Below are positions 1 through 7,433 of a stretch of DNA of 21,144 bases, in pieces. The stretch covers positions 1-21,144 of the IMG/VR virus record IMGVR_UViG_3300017727_000216; one strand, 5' to 3'. The notes below the pieces were generated by a model, which saw only the letters and a program-made list of their open reading frames with translations, did no database searches and was not told the origin of the DNA. A program made the position numbers and the translations under genes. Position 1 is the stretch's first letter, and each line of letters opens with the position of its first letter. This DNA comes from a virus.

Positions 1-658
1 TGACAGAATGTATCCCAGGATTGCTACTATAACTGATAGTGCAATGTATATTATTAAACCCCATATCAAAAGAATCATAAGTGCCGTTAACATGTCGAGG
101 CTCCTGTCTTGTTACGTGTTTAAGGCCACGCTCAATGTGTTCTAGTCTACAACGTGGATGTGGCCTAAATATTATTGGTCTGTCTGTGTGTTTGCGTATT
201 TCGTCATATGTTTGTAGAAACCAATTGCTCATACTTGGCATGTTTTTCCACTGTAGACTTTTGTCGTGCTGACCGCATATGAGAATGTATTCGCCGTTTG
301 TTCTCCACGGCTTTTCTAAAAGTCCCAAAAGATGCTTACGACTATCATCGTTATTATTATCCCCAAAATAAGCATCTCTGTTGATTCCATTTAATCCTAC
401 TTTCCATGTTGTTCCACGTTTTATGCCGCCAACTTCTAGCACAATAACTTTACGTCCAGTATTGATATATCTATCCCATACTGCTTTGTTACCTGCCATA
501 CGACCGTTAAACAGCACACTCCAAATAACAGCAATATCACTATCGTCGTCATTTGTTATATTATAACCCGCATTCCTAAGACTGTGTTCAAACGCTTCAA
601 ATACAGGCTTACTATTCAAGGCACCAAACTGTTTATATAGAGTTATCCGTTTCTGCAT
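1..658 (-). CDS. KpsS-like glycosyltransferase, 3' end cut by window edge
   Basis: An open frame starts at ATG 658 and runs without a stop to base 1, giving about 219 visible residues; the C-terminus lies outside the window. I do not see the gene's full length. The visible part resembles the capsule polysaccharide biosynthesis (KpsS/KpsC, GT-B fold) group. It has 'EIRKHTDRPIIFRPHP' followed by 'CTISYSSNPGIHSV', the place where that family has a T/S-Y-N/S-S stretch near the nucleotide-sugar site. The same two blocks occur in the products at 2250-3155 and 3142-3927, so these are paralogs. It overlaps the upstream glycosyltransferase gene by 26 bases, like its neighbours, and no clear ribosome site precedes the ATG, so coupled translation is likely. 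Family membership is fairly sure; the donor and acceptor are unknown. Confidence 0.7.
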   Translation of the reverse strand, partial: MQKRITLYKQFGALNSKPVFEAFEHSLRNAGYNITNDDDSDIAVIWSVLFNGRMAGNKAVWDRYINTGRKVIVLEVGGIKRGTTWKVGLNGINRDAYFGDNNNDDSRKHLLGLLEKPWRTNGEYILICGQHDKSLQWKNMPSMSNWFLQTYDEIRKHTDRPIIFRPHPRCRLEHIERGLKHVTRQEPRHVNGTYDSFDMGFNNIHCTISYSSNPGIHSV

Positions 659-1406
659 TTACACTATCTACTAATTCTATTAGATCACCGTTGTTTAGAT
701 TTTCTTTTACACCTGCTTTATAATGATTTATATATGGAGCCATAACACTTCTACTAATAGGAGTTTTATGCTTTCCTGGATTTAACTCACAATATCTCAC
801 ATCCACTTGTTTTTTTAATTCAAGTAATGCTTTACCATATACTTCCCCATCGTAAAATCTACGCATACCTTCAGTATCGTCATGGTCGTATATACGAGTG
901 TATATGTCAACAAATTTTTGATAGTGTTCGTGATTTTGATTCAAGATAAAAAATCCTGTTTCACAACTAAAATACCATTTTTCATCTTGTTGATGCCATA
1001 CTCCGAAATGTGCGCTGAGTGTATCGTCTGGACACATTAGTCTTATTAATTGCGCCGGTATGCCAGCCTTAACTATTGTATCTGCATCTAGCCATACAAG
1101 TCGATCACAATCTATCTTATTCATACCGTCAATTATGCTGTATGCTTTTTTTGCAAACTGTTTTGTTCTTGAAGTATCTTTCCATCTACGTTGAAATAGA
1201 TTATATTGTTTTCCTAAATTCCATCCTCTTAGAAATAAACTTTTATTTCCTACTGTAGGTGTAAACCAACCTTCGTTATATAAGTTTAATCTTTGGCTTT
1301 TAAAATTAGTTGCAAAACTGTGTATCATTGCTTTGCCACAGTGATCATAATACTTTTTGTCCATACTAGTAAAGTATTCTATTTTAAAATCGTCAGTCTT
1401 ACCCAT
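633..1406 (-). CDS. DxD glycosyltransferase (GT-A-like), paralog A
   Basis: 257 residues from ATG 1406. I chose this start over TTG 1433 and ATG 1421 because GAAGGA sits 7 bases upstream and the ATG overlaps the previous stop as ATGGGTAA. The protein looks like a GT-A-fold nucleotide-sugar transferase. An N-terminal strand 'FKIEYFTSMD' is followed by the metal-binding 'LVWLDAD' at about residues 103-109 and 'CETGFFILN' further on. The products at 7430-8194 and 1399-2253 share the same order of blocks (W-L-D-A/S-D, then E-T/C-G-F-F/Y), so the three are paralogs. No membrane segment or signal peptide is visible, so it should act in the cytoplasm. The sugar and acceptor cannot be told from the sequence. 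Confidence 0.72.
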   Translation of the reverse strand: MGKTDDFKIEYFTSMDKKYYDHCGKAMIHSFATNFKSQRLNLYNEGWFTPTVGNKSLFLRGWNLGKQYNLFQRRWKDTSRTKQFAKKAYSIIDGMNKIDCDRLVWLDADTIVKAGIPAQLIRLMCPDDTLSAHFGVWHQQDEKWYFSCETGFFILNQNHEHYQKFVDIYTRIYDHDDTEGMRRFYDGEVYGKALLELKKQVDVRYCELNPGKHKTPISRSVMAPYINHYKAGVKENLNNGDLIELVDSVNAETDNSI

Positions 1407-2253
1407 TCCAATATCCTTCATTACGGTTAACAATTAAATCACCAGGCTTGTTACTTTTTTTCTTATCTTTTCTATCACCTTTTAGATGATCAAAATATTT
1501 TCCTAAATCAGTGTTAATTAATGGATGGCCGCCACCTCCTGATCTTGCTGTTTTTAATTTTATCTGTCCAGTATAATCATGCACTGTAGGTGCTTGCTGT
1601 TTATATTTTTTTAACAAATGACCAAATACAAAACTGTCGTGCCATTCAGTTAATCTAAATATACCGTTGTCTGCATCTTCATACATAAGTTCAAATTCTT
1701 TTAAAAATTCTACACATGTTTTCTTACGTAAATTCATACCGTAAAATCCGCACTCAGGCCATGATGCACTGCCTATACCTCTGCCAACATATGTAATCCA
1801 AGTTTTATCAGGTAACAATGCTCGCATGTCATTGTATGTTACTGGAGAGTGTACGTATGTGTCTGCGTCTAACCATACTAGCCAGTCTTGAGTTTTATGT
1901 TGTGCTTCAAACACTGCATATGTCTTGTTTGCAAATCTAACAGCATCCCATTTAAATTCTTTATGTGCATCACCTTTGCGTGTTCTTGCTATTTCTGGTG
2001 GACATTTTCCGTTTGCCTTAGGAACATCACGCCATTTGTTTTTAAATTCAACAAGTTTTGGCAAATGCTCAACTGCGTCTAGTATCTCAATTTGCTTTGG
2101 ATCTGGATTATGAGGCACACAATTTTCTGCATATATTACAAGTCTTATTTGTTTGTCAACATTTTTCGCAAAACTGTTTATTAGCCTCTGGCCGTATTTG
2201 TGCATTCCGTTGTCATTAAATGTACTAACAACTAAAATATCTCTGTGTTTCAT
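1399..2253 (-). CDS. DxD glycosyltransferase (GT-A-like), paralog B
   Basis: 284 residues from ATG 2253. This start is preferred over ATG 2277 because AAAGGA lies 6 bases before it and it overlaps the upstream stop as ATGA. The protein has an N-terminal GT-A-like strand 'DILVVSTFND' and the metal-binding motif 'LVWLDAD' at about residues 125-131. An 'ECGFYGMN' block follows, corresponding to ETGFF in the other two copies. A basic glycine-rich stretch ('ARSGGGGH') lies near the C-terminus. It is likely a soluble glycosyltransferase that adds one residue of a glycan. It is the most diverged of the three copies, with an insertion of about 20 residues before the DxD block. Substrates are unknown. 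Confidence 0.72.
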   Translation of the reverse strand: MKHRDILVVSTFNDNGMHKYGQRLINSFAKNVDKQIRLVIYAENCVPHNPDPKQIEILDAVEHLPKLVEFKNKWRDVPKANGKCPPEIARTRKGDAHKEFKWDAVRFANKTYAVFEAQHKTQDWLVWLDADTYVHSPVTYNDMRALLPDKTWITYVGRGIGSASWPECGFYGMNLRKKTCVEFLKEFELMYEDADNGIFRLTEWHDSFVFGHLLKKYKQQAPTVHDYTGQIKLKTARSGGGGHPLINTDLGKYFDHLKGDRKDKKKSNKPGDLIVNRNEGYWNG

Positions 2254-3155
2254 AGATAATCCTTTATAATATTCCACGCAACACCATTTTGCAAATCATT
2301 AAAACAAAAATGCGACATTGCTATTTTTTCTATCCATGATTGCCGCTCTGGCATAATTGGATTCTCGATTGTATTTAACGAGGAATTGCAAACATCAAAT
2401 GCTTGACTTTTTTGAGGTGTAGGATCAGTAACAAATACAGGTATGCCTTCAATAGCACTTGCTACACCCGGACTACTGTTATAAGTTACAGTTGCCCATG
2501 CATTTGCAAAATCATTTATTATAGAAGCACTTGTACTTACAGTAACATTAGGTTGATTTATTTTTAGATATGTTTTAACTTTTTTATCGCCTGGATGTCC
2601 ACGTACTAATATAGGTCTATCACTGTGTTGTTTAATTTGTTTAATAGTAGTATCTAACCAATCCATTACATCATAGCCCGACATACTCCAGCCGCCATTC
2701 CTTTGCAAGGCAATTAAAATATGTTTACCATTTGCACGCCAAGGTTGTAAATCAAACCCAATATCATTTTTAATTTGTTTCCATCTATTGGGGTCAACAT
2801 TATTAGTAAAATACACACCTGTTGTAGGAAAAACATCGTTCAAACTAAAACGTAAATATGTCTTGGTGTTAGCAGGATCTTTGTATAAAAACAAATTGCT
2901 ATCAATTGCTAGTGTTTGTTTTCCAATACGTTTTTGTTCTTCTATTATCTTTCTACGGAACATTAGGTGCGGTGTACGTCCACTATTAGCATGTACCCAA
3001 CCTTGCATTACAGCCAAGTCACTCGGCTCCCAATCCATTGTACGTATTTGTTTACTGTTATCTGCACCTTTATGAAAATAATCTAATACAAGTTCTTTTT
3101 CTTTATTTGTATTTTTTGCAGGTATTCCAGCATAGTAAACTCTAACTTGTTTCAT
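2250..3155 (-). CDS. KpsS-like capsule-type glycosyltransferase
   Basis: 301 residues from ATG 3155. I chose this start because GGAG lies 8 bases upstream and it gives the 14-base overlap with the previous gene typical of this cluster. The longer frame to 3233 lies wholly inside the neighbour. The C-terminal half has the capsule polysaccharide biosynthesis signature: 'QHSDRPILVRGHPGD' and then 'ATVTYNSSPGVASAIEGIPV', the T-Y-N-S plus G-I-P-V/A pattern of KpsS/KpsC-like GT-B enzymes. Bacterial KpsS and KpsC transfer Kdo from CMP-Kdo. That is suggestive because this operon encodes a CMP-sugar synthetase-like enzyme, but donor use here is inference. No membrane segment is seen. Confidence 0.75.
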   Translation of the reverse strand: MKQVRVYYAGIPAKNTNKEKELVLDYFHKGADNSKQIRTMDWEPSDLAVMQGWVHANSGRTPHLMFRRKIIEEQKRIGKQTLAIDSNLFLYKDPANTKTYLRFSLNDVFPTTGVYFTNNVDPNRWKQIKNDIGFDLQPWRANGKHILIALQRNGGWSMSGYDVMDWLDTTIKQIKQHSDRPILVRGHPGDKKVKTYLKINQPNVTVSTSASIINDFANAWATVTYNSSPGVASAIEGIPVFVTDPTPQKSQAFDVCNSSLNTIENPIMPERQSWIEKIAMSHFCFNDLQNGVAWNIIKDYL

Positions 3156-3927
3156 TAATAATTCTCCAAGCAGTTCCGTTGCGTAGTTCTTCAGTGTGAA
3201 ATTGTCCGTAAGCAATAGACGATGCCCATTCATATCTTTTTCTATAAGGAATCTCTGTAGGATTTTCTAGCAAACTTAAATCTTTATCGCAAACAGGATC
3301 TGCTGCTGTTGGTGCTAATGTAAATGCAGGAATACCGTACATCACTGCCTCAACAGCAGCAATACTTTGATATGTAACAACTGCAAAAGTATTTTGTAGA
3401 TCGTGATATATTGTATTAGATAGTCTTGTCCTGCGTGTTTCTTTATCTCGTATTTTGATAGGACGATCTGTATGTTTTCTTATTTCAGCAATAGTTTCTT
3501 TACGCCATTTTTTTAAATCTATGTCGTAATATTTACAAGGTTTTTCTGAAGGCGTAACTAACAAAATATTTTCGTTTGTATGATGTTTGTATTGATGTAT
3601 ACGCATTAATTGTCTACGTAGTCTGTCATCTCTAACTTGGAGAATATCAGTATGTTGTAGTCCATTTTTTACAATGCGATGCCAGTATTTCCAACCTTTA
3701 GGATTTGACGGTTGTCTGTAATTTCCAAAATACCCACTGTCCATATAATAATAATCTCTATTATTTTCAATACAGTACTTTATAATATTTCTTTTACCTA
3801 ATCCTCTTATTAATATAGGCTCATCAGAATCTTTCCAATTGTATGAATAGTCATAGATGGGCAATTCTGCACCTCGAGCAAATGCATTTACATAATCGTC
3901 TCTCAAGTCTTTACTTAAACATATCAT
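3142..3927 (-). CDS. KpsS-like capsule-type glycosyltransferase, short copy
   Basis: 261 residues from ATG 3927, inside the last codons of the upstream GT8-like gene (17-base overlap); the longer frame to 4038 lies entirely within that gene. The protein has 'YYYMDSGYFGNYR' in the N-terminal half, then 'EIRKHTDRPIKIRDKE' and 'AVVTYQSIAAVEAVMYGIPAF'. The last block is the T-Y-x-S...G-I-P pattern of the KpsS/KpsC-like family. It differs from its two paralogs at the usual R-P/G-H-P position, which reads 'IRDKE', so an important histidine of that motif seems to be lost. It may have different specificity or reduced activity. It ends 'NGTAWRIINE', very like 'NGVAWNIIKD' at the end of the next gene, which supports common descent. 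Confidence 0.7.
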   Translation of the reverse strand: MICLSKDLRDDYVNAFARGAELPIYDYSYNWKDSDEPILIRGLGKRNIIKYCIENNRDYYYMDSGYFGNYRQPSNPKGWKYWHRIVKNGLQHTDILQVRDDRLRRQLMRIHQYKHHTNENILLVTPSEKPCKYYDIDLKKWRKETIAEIRKHTDRPIKIRDKETRRTRLSNTIYHDLQNTFAVVTYQSIAAVEAVMYGIPAFTLAPTAADPVCDKDLSLLENPTEIPYRKRYEWASSIAYGQFHTEELRNGTAWRIINETS

Positions 3928-4582
3928 AAAGTTCTTGTTTCCATAAATCTGCAAATTTACAATCTCTGTAATTTTCAAACCATGGTCCGCCTTCTGTATA
4001 GTGAATAAGTTTAGGTTTTTCGATATCATCGTATACACCTACTAGATAGTTCCATGTATGATCTAGTTCACCTATTTCACTGTCAGGTAACCAACTAAAT
4101 CTATGTAAGAATGCTCCTGTTTTATCTAAGTCATTTACAAACTCTTTGTTAACTACTTTATTAGCAGGGTGTCCGCAATTAAACAATACAACGCTTGACC
4201 AATTCTTGCGTGGATAGATAGTTTGTTTTTGTCCATCCATCTTAAATTGTTCTTTGACTTTGTAATCATGTTGCACACACATTACTGCATATTTGTCATC
4301 TGCTTGATCAAACAATTCTTTAATGTCTGTAGTAAGAATCATATCACAGTCCATAAACAATGCCCAACCTTCAAAGTCCGCAAGTTCTGGCACAAGAAAA
4401 CGTGTAAAAGTAAATTCAGTACTTGCAAGTTTATCCACAGGACGAGTATACCAACCTGCGTCACGCAAGTCTTTTTGTATCAAGGGACGTACATCTGCAT
4501 CCGGTTGCTTTGATAAAATACTGTGCTTACATACTTGATAAGCAATGTCTTCTCGTGGATCATATCCTACAAATACTTTCAT
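3911..4582 (-). CDS. GT8-like glycosyltransferase
   Basis: 223 residues. It starts 'MKVFVGYDPREDIAYQVC', a typical N-terminal strand and helix of glycosyltransferase family 8. The metal-binding DxD is in 'FMDCDMI' (D78, D80), and the C-terminal 'IHYTEGGPWF' (H194) matches the HxxxGxxxPW motif of the family, which completes metal and diphosphate binding. Family 8 enzymes are retaining transferases that use UDP-glucose, UDP-galactose and related donors. Its ATG overlaps the upstream stop by one base (TAATG). The protein is short for the family but carries all key motifs, so it is probably active. The acceptor is unknown; the neighbours suggest it adds a hexose to the glycan made by this operon. 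Confidence 0.82.
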   Translation of the reverse strand: MKVFVGYDPREDIAYQVCKHSILSKQPDADVRPLIQKDLRDAGWYTRPVDKLASTEFTFTRFLVPELADFEGWALFMDCDMILTTDIKELFDQADDKYAVMCVQHDYKVKEQFKMDGQKQTIYPRKNWSSVVLFNCGHPANKVVNKEFVNDLDKTGAFLHRFSWLPDSEIGELDHTWNYLVGVYDDIEKPKLIHYTEGGPWFENYRDCKFADLWKQELYDMFK

Positions 4583-5364
4583 TATCGTCTCTCTATATCA
4601 TCTTCTTCGCATTTATCACCATATTGTATTTCAATAATATGCGCAGGTGTTTCTCCTGTGTTTGTAGTTTTGTGCCATGTGTCTACAGGTATTACATGTG
4701 TGTTATGTTCGTACAATTCTATGCTGGATTTAAATCCGTCAACAAATTCCATATCAATTTCAATTTGTCCAGACAATACATACCAATGTTCATCTCTGTA
4801 TGCGTGTTTTTGATCACTTAGACTTTTACCTGGATATATAACAAGTTCTTTTACCTTTGTAGGTTCAACAGGTTGCTTGTCATCTAACACACGCCAGTAA
4901 CCCCAGTCACGTTCTGTCTTTTGTGTTTTCCATTCATCAAGTATCCAACTGCTTGAATTCTTTTTATCATCGCCGCCGATGCCAAACAGAAAAGATATTT
5001 TACCTTCTTCAATTAATTCTTTGGCATACTCGACTTCAGGAGTTGTACCTTTTTGACGATCGCCGCCATTAGCAAAAATTATCTGAGAGTTTGGAAAATT
5101 AGACATCACTTGTCTAATTGCACCTACCGCAGTATTATCTGTGTCATCAAATTCAACAACTTCGTCAACACAACTTAATTCTTTAATAATTGCAATGCGT
5201 TCGTCATAGGGCATAAATGGTCTGCCTTTTTTGCGTGTAAGCCATTCGTCACTGTTAACACCTACAACAAGTTTATTACCTGCTTCTTTTGCTGCTTTAA
5301 AATACGCAATGTGTCCGCTGTGCAGTGGATCGAATCCACCTGTTACTAATACAATTTTTTCCAT
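4582..5364 (-). CDS. Cytidylyltransferase-cupin fusion, sugar activation
   Basis: 260 residues in two domains. Residues 1-145 are a cytidylyltransferase-like nucleotidyltransferase: 'VTGGFDPLHSGH' contains the HxGH motif (15-18) that binds the nucleotide phosphates, and 'NSDEWLTRKKGRPFMPYDER' (37-56) is the usual second block. Residues about 152-260 match the type II mannose-6-phosphate isomerase cupin: 'YWRVL', 'DEHWYVLSG', 'VIPVDTWHK', 'EIQYGD'. The cupin keeps H187, E192, H193 and H231, but the second histidine usual in that motif is A/Y here (188-189). The first domain would couple a sugar or polyol phosphate to a nucleotide; the second could isomerise mannose-6-phosphate, which fits with the GDP-mannose dehydratase nearby. 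A late box (CATAAATA) lies just 5' of the ATG. Domain calls are firm; the reactions are inferred. Confidence 0.8.
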   Translation of the reverse strand: MEKIVLVTGGFDPLHSGHIAYFKAAKEAGNKLVVGVNSDEWLTRKKGRPFMPYDERIAIIKELSCVDEVVEFDDTDNTAVGAIRQVMSNFPNSQIIFANGGDRQKGTTPEVEYAKELIEEGKISFLFGIGGDDKKNSSSWILDEWKTQKTERDWGYWRVLDDKQPVEPTKVKELVIYPGKSLSDQKHAYRDEHWYVLSGQIEIDMEFVDGFKSSIELYEHNTHVIPVDTWHKTTNTGETPAHIIEIQYGDKCEEDDIERR

Positions 5365-5368
5365 ACTG

Positions 5369-5376
5369 TATTTATG
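5369..5376 (-). promoter_or_regulatory. Possible late promoter box CATAAATA
   Basis: CATAAATA on the minus strand matches the T4 late consensus TATAAATA at 7 of 8 positions. It lies in the only true gap within the minus-strand glycan operon (5365-5383), four bases before the ATG of the cytidylyltransferase-cupin gene. In T4 the transcript begins about 5-6 bases after the box, so the mRNA would be leaderless or nearly so. It may instead be a chance match. Confidence 0.4.
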
Positions 5377-5383
5377 TGCGTAC

Positions 5384-6145
5384 TTAATTACGCCTGTTGT
5401 TTTTGTTTAAATGGTTATTAATTTGAGGATGTGTCATGTTAAACTTTTCTTTAAATCTACTAAAGTATTCTCTTTTATTTGCTCGCCAATATTCTTTTTG
5501 AGTATGTTCGCCTTTATTTTCCCTAAACGTACTATTTCTATACCAATCAATACTCAACATAGGTGTAGTAAATTCGTTCCAACCTGATGTTATGTTATAC
5601 ATACGCATATCTTCTGTTGCGCCTTGACCGTGATGATATGCTAAATCATACCAGCCGTGCTTTTGGTTACGTAATTCTTTTATATATTCTGTTTTCCATA
5701 TAGTAAAAATAGGTTGCGCATACATAGGATTTTTTACAAAGGTTGTTACATCTATTTGGTCAGGTATATTCTTTTCTATCCATCCGTCTACATTTTTTAT
5801 ATTACTGTAAATAGCACTCCATTTTTGATCCTGTAATGCTCCTACTGTTTCTATAATTTTTTTGTTGTAGTCTTGTTGAAGTAAAATAGCACTAGTTGTA
5901 ATAGTAGCAAAATACTTAGAATCTAAATTTATTTCTATATCGTATAAATGCCTGTAAGCGCCACTTACTTTTACATTGTTAGGTAATTGAATTTTAGTGT
6001 TAGCATGTGAAGGCTCTTTATCAGATCCATTGTCTAATATAAAAATATTATCTGCAGACATTGAATCTAACAACGTATTATAAATCTTGTCTGTATGAGC
6101 AGACATGTTATAGTTTAGTATATAAGTGTTAAAAGAGTCCGACAT
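5384..6145 (-). CDS. GT2-like protein lacking a clear DxD
   Basis: 253 residues. The N-terminus 'FNTYILNYNMSAHTDKIYNTLLDSM...NIFILDNGSD' fits the first Rossmann half of family 2 glycosyltransferases, including the donor-base aspartate in 'LDNGSD'. Where the family has its metal-binding D-x-D (usually after a hydrophobic strand), this protein reads 'YFATITTSAILLQQD', with no acidic pair. The rest ('YAQPIFTIWKTEYI', 'GQGATEDMRMYNI') could still contribute an acidic base at E/D. It overlaps the upstream gene by 17 bases and has no visible ribosome site, so translation is probably coupled. It may be a metal-independent transferase, a binding subunit, or inactive. I am fairly sure of the fold, not of activity. 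Confidence 0.6.
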   Translation of the reverse strand: MSDSFNTYILNYNMSAHTDKIYNTLLDSMSADNIFILDNGSDKEPSHANTKIQLPNNVKVSGAYRHLYDIEINLDSKYFATITTSAILLQQDYNKKIIETVGALQDQKWSAIYSNIKNVDGWIEKNIPDQIDVTTFVKNPMYAQPIFTIWKTEYIKELRNQKHGWYDLAYHHGQGATEDMRMYNITSGWNEFTTPMLSIDWYRNSTFRENKGEHTQKEYWRANKREYFSRFKEKFNMTHPQINNHLNKNNRRN

Positions 6146-7433
6146 TATTCAACACGTCAAAAGGATCAGCGCCAAATGTTGCTTCAAATTTGACAAGCAT
6201 TTCTTTTTTTAGTGCTTCCTTTGCATGTTCAAATACCAGTGGCCATTTTTCTGCTGGTATACAAACTAACCCATCTGGGTCTCCAAATATCATATCATTG
6301 TTGCGCACAGTTACACCGTTTATTTCAACTGGCATATTCATATCTTCTAGCGTACCTTCATAACGTATATCATCGGGCATTCTGGTATGTGCAAATACAG
6401 GCAATCCTATTTCTGTTACTCTATCTACATCTCTAGTTGGACCATCAACTACAACACCAACTGCACCTGCTCTGTAAGCAAAGTGTGCATTAAGGTCTCC
6501 GAAATACGCTTTGTCTTTTACATCATTGCTTACAATAATTACATCACCCGGTGCTACAAATTCATAACTACCTAACGCATCAAAGATACCTTCCCAATGT
6601 GGCAGTGCTGGATCTTTTTGTTCTTCAGGTAATTCTTTTAGTTTTAGTGTTTTTGCAAAACCTAAAAAAGTTCCGTTGTTCATAGATTTTATTTCACTAC
6701 TTAAAAAATGTTCAATACCGTTTTCTTTACATATATCACTTAGTAACGGACTGCTAATACTTTTACTAAGCATCTTAAGTTGCTGTACTTTTTTAGCACG
6801 TTGTCCTGCGCATATATCTTTTGCAAAGTCTAAATCTTCTTGGTTATTAATGTCTACTAACTGTAATGGAGTTACTGGCCATAATATTGCATCTTTGGTG
6901 TATCTTTTCGTAACAGGTTGCTTATTGGTCTTTACTGCATAAAAACTCATTGCTTCAATTGTATGTACAGGCAAGTCAACACTGTTAGGAATAGTATCAC
7001 CGTATTCTGGTTGTCCGTTTTTCCATAAGTATAACTTTTGTTCTGATACAGCAACTAAACTAGTCTTGCTGCTTTTCTTTAGTTCTGCTAGAGCAGGATC
7101 GATTACAGTCCTGTCTATAAACGGTGCAGTACATAACACCTGCACAACTATATCTGCTTCTGCAATATTAGATTCATTAGCAAACATGCCGTGTCCGTCT
7201 GTTGCGTTAGTTGCTAAACTAGGATCTCTATAGTGATGGTGTATGGGCAAATCTCGTGTTAAGTTATGTAAACTCTCACTTTCACTATCTAACCAAACTT
7301 CGTCAATTTCTTTGCATTCTAGCAATTGTCGTAATTTACGTTTGAATAGATATTCTCCATCTAATACTTGTAAATTTTTATTTTCAATTCTTTCACTTGT
7401 GCCTTTGGCAGGTACGTATGCTATAGTTTTCAT
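6129..7433 (-). CDS. CMP-sugar synthetase fused to RraA/HMG-aldolase-like domain
   Basis: 434 residues in two domains. Residues 1-210 are a CMP-acylneuraminate/CMP-Kdo synthetase-like cytidylyltransferase: 'YVPAKGTSERIENKNL' (6-21) is the CTP-binding loop, 'VVQVLCTAPFI' follows, and 'LVDINNQEDLDFA' (192-204) is the usual end motif. Residues about 222-434 belong to the RraA-like family: 'GDVIIV', 'GDLNAHFAYRAGAVGVVVDG', 'TRDVDRV', 'LPVFA'. D313 and R334-D335 form the D-x20-R-D pattern that binds metal and substrate in HMG/oxaloacetate aldolases; E. coli RraA, an RNase E inhibitor, lacks it. That points to aldolase or decarboxylase chemistry on a 2-oxo acid. A fused enzyme could make or trim a 2-keto sugar acid and activate it with CTP. 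The ATG overlaps the upstream stop (ATGA) after GAGGA. Confidence 0.82.
   Translation of the reverse strand: MKTIAYVPAKGTSERIENKNLQVLDGEYLFKRKLRQLLECKEIDEVWLDSESESLHNLTRDLPIHHHYRDPSLATNATDGHGMFANESNIAEADIVVQVLCTAPFIDRTVIDPALAELKKSSKTSLVAVSEQKLYLWKNGQPEYGDTIPNSVDLPVHTIEAMSFYAVKTNKQPVTKRYTKDAILWPVTPLQLVDINNQEDLDFAKDICAGQRAKKVQQLKMLSKSISSPLLSDICKENGIEHFLSSEIKSMNNGTFLGFAKTLKLKELPEEQKDPALPHWEGIFDALGSYEFVAPGDVIIVSNDVKDKAYFGDLNAHFAYRAGAVGVVVDGPTRDVDRVTEIGLPVFAHTRMPDDIRYEGTLEDMNMPVEINGVTVRNNDMIFGDPDGLVCIPAEKWPLVFEHAKEALKKEMLVKFEATFGADPFDVLNNVGLF

Noticed and set aside
81-566. Short plus-strand open frames near the left edge
   Set aside because: They lie opposite the minus-strand KpsS-like gene, show no family features and have no ribosome site.
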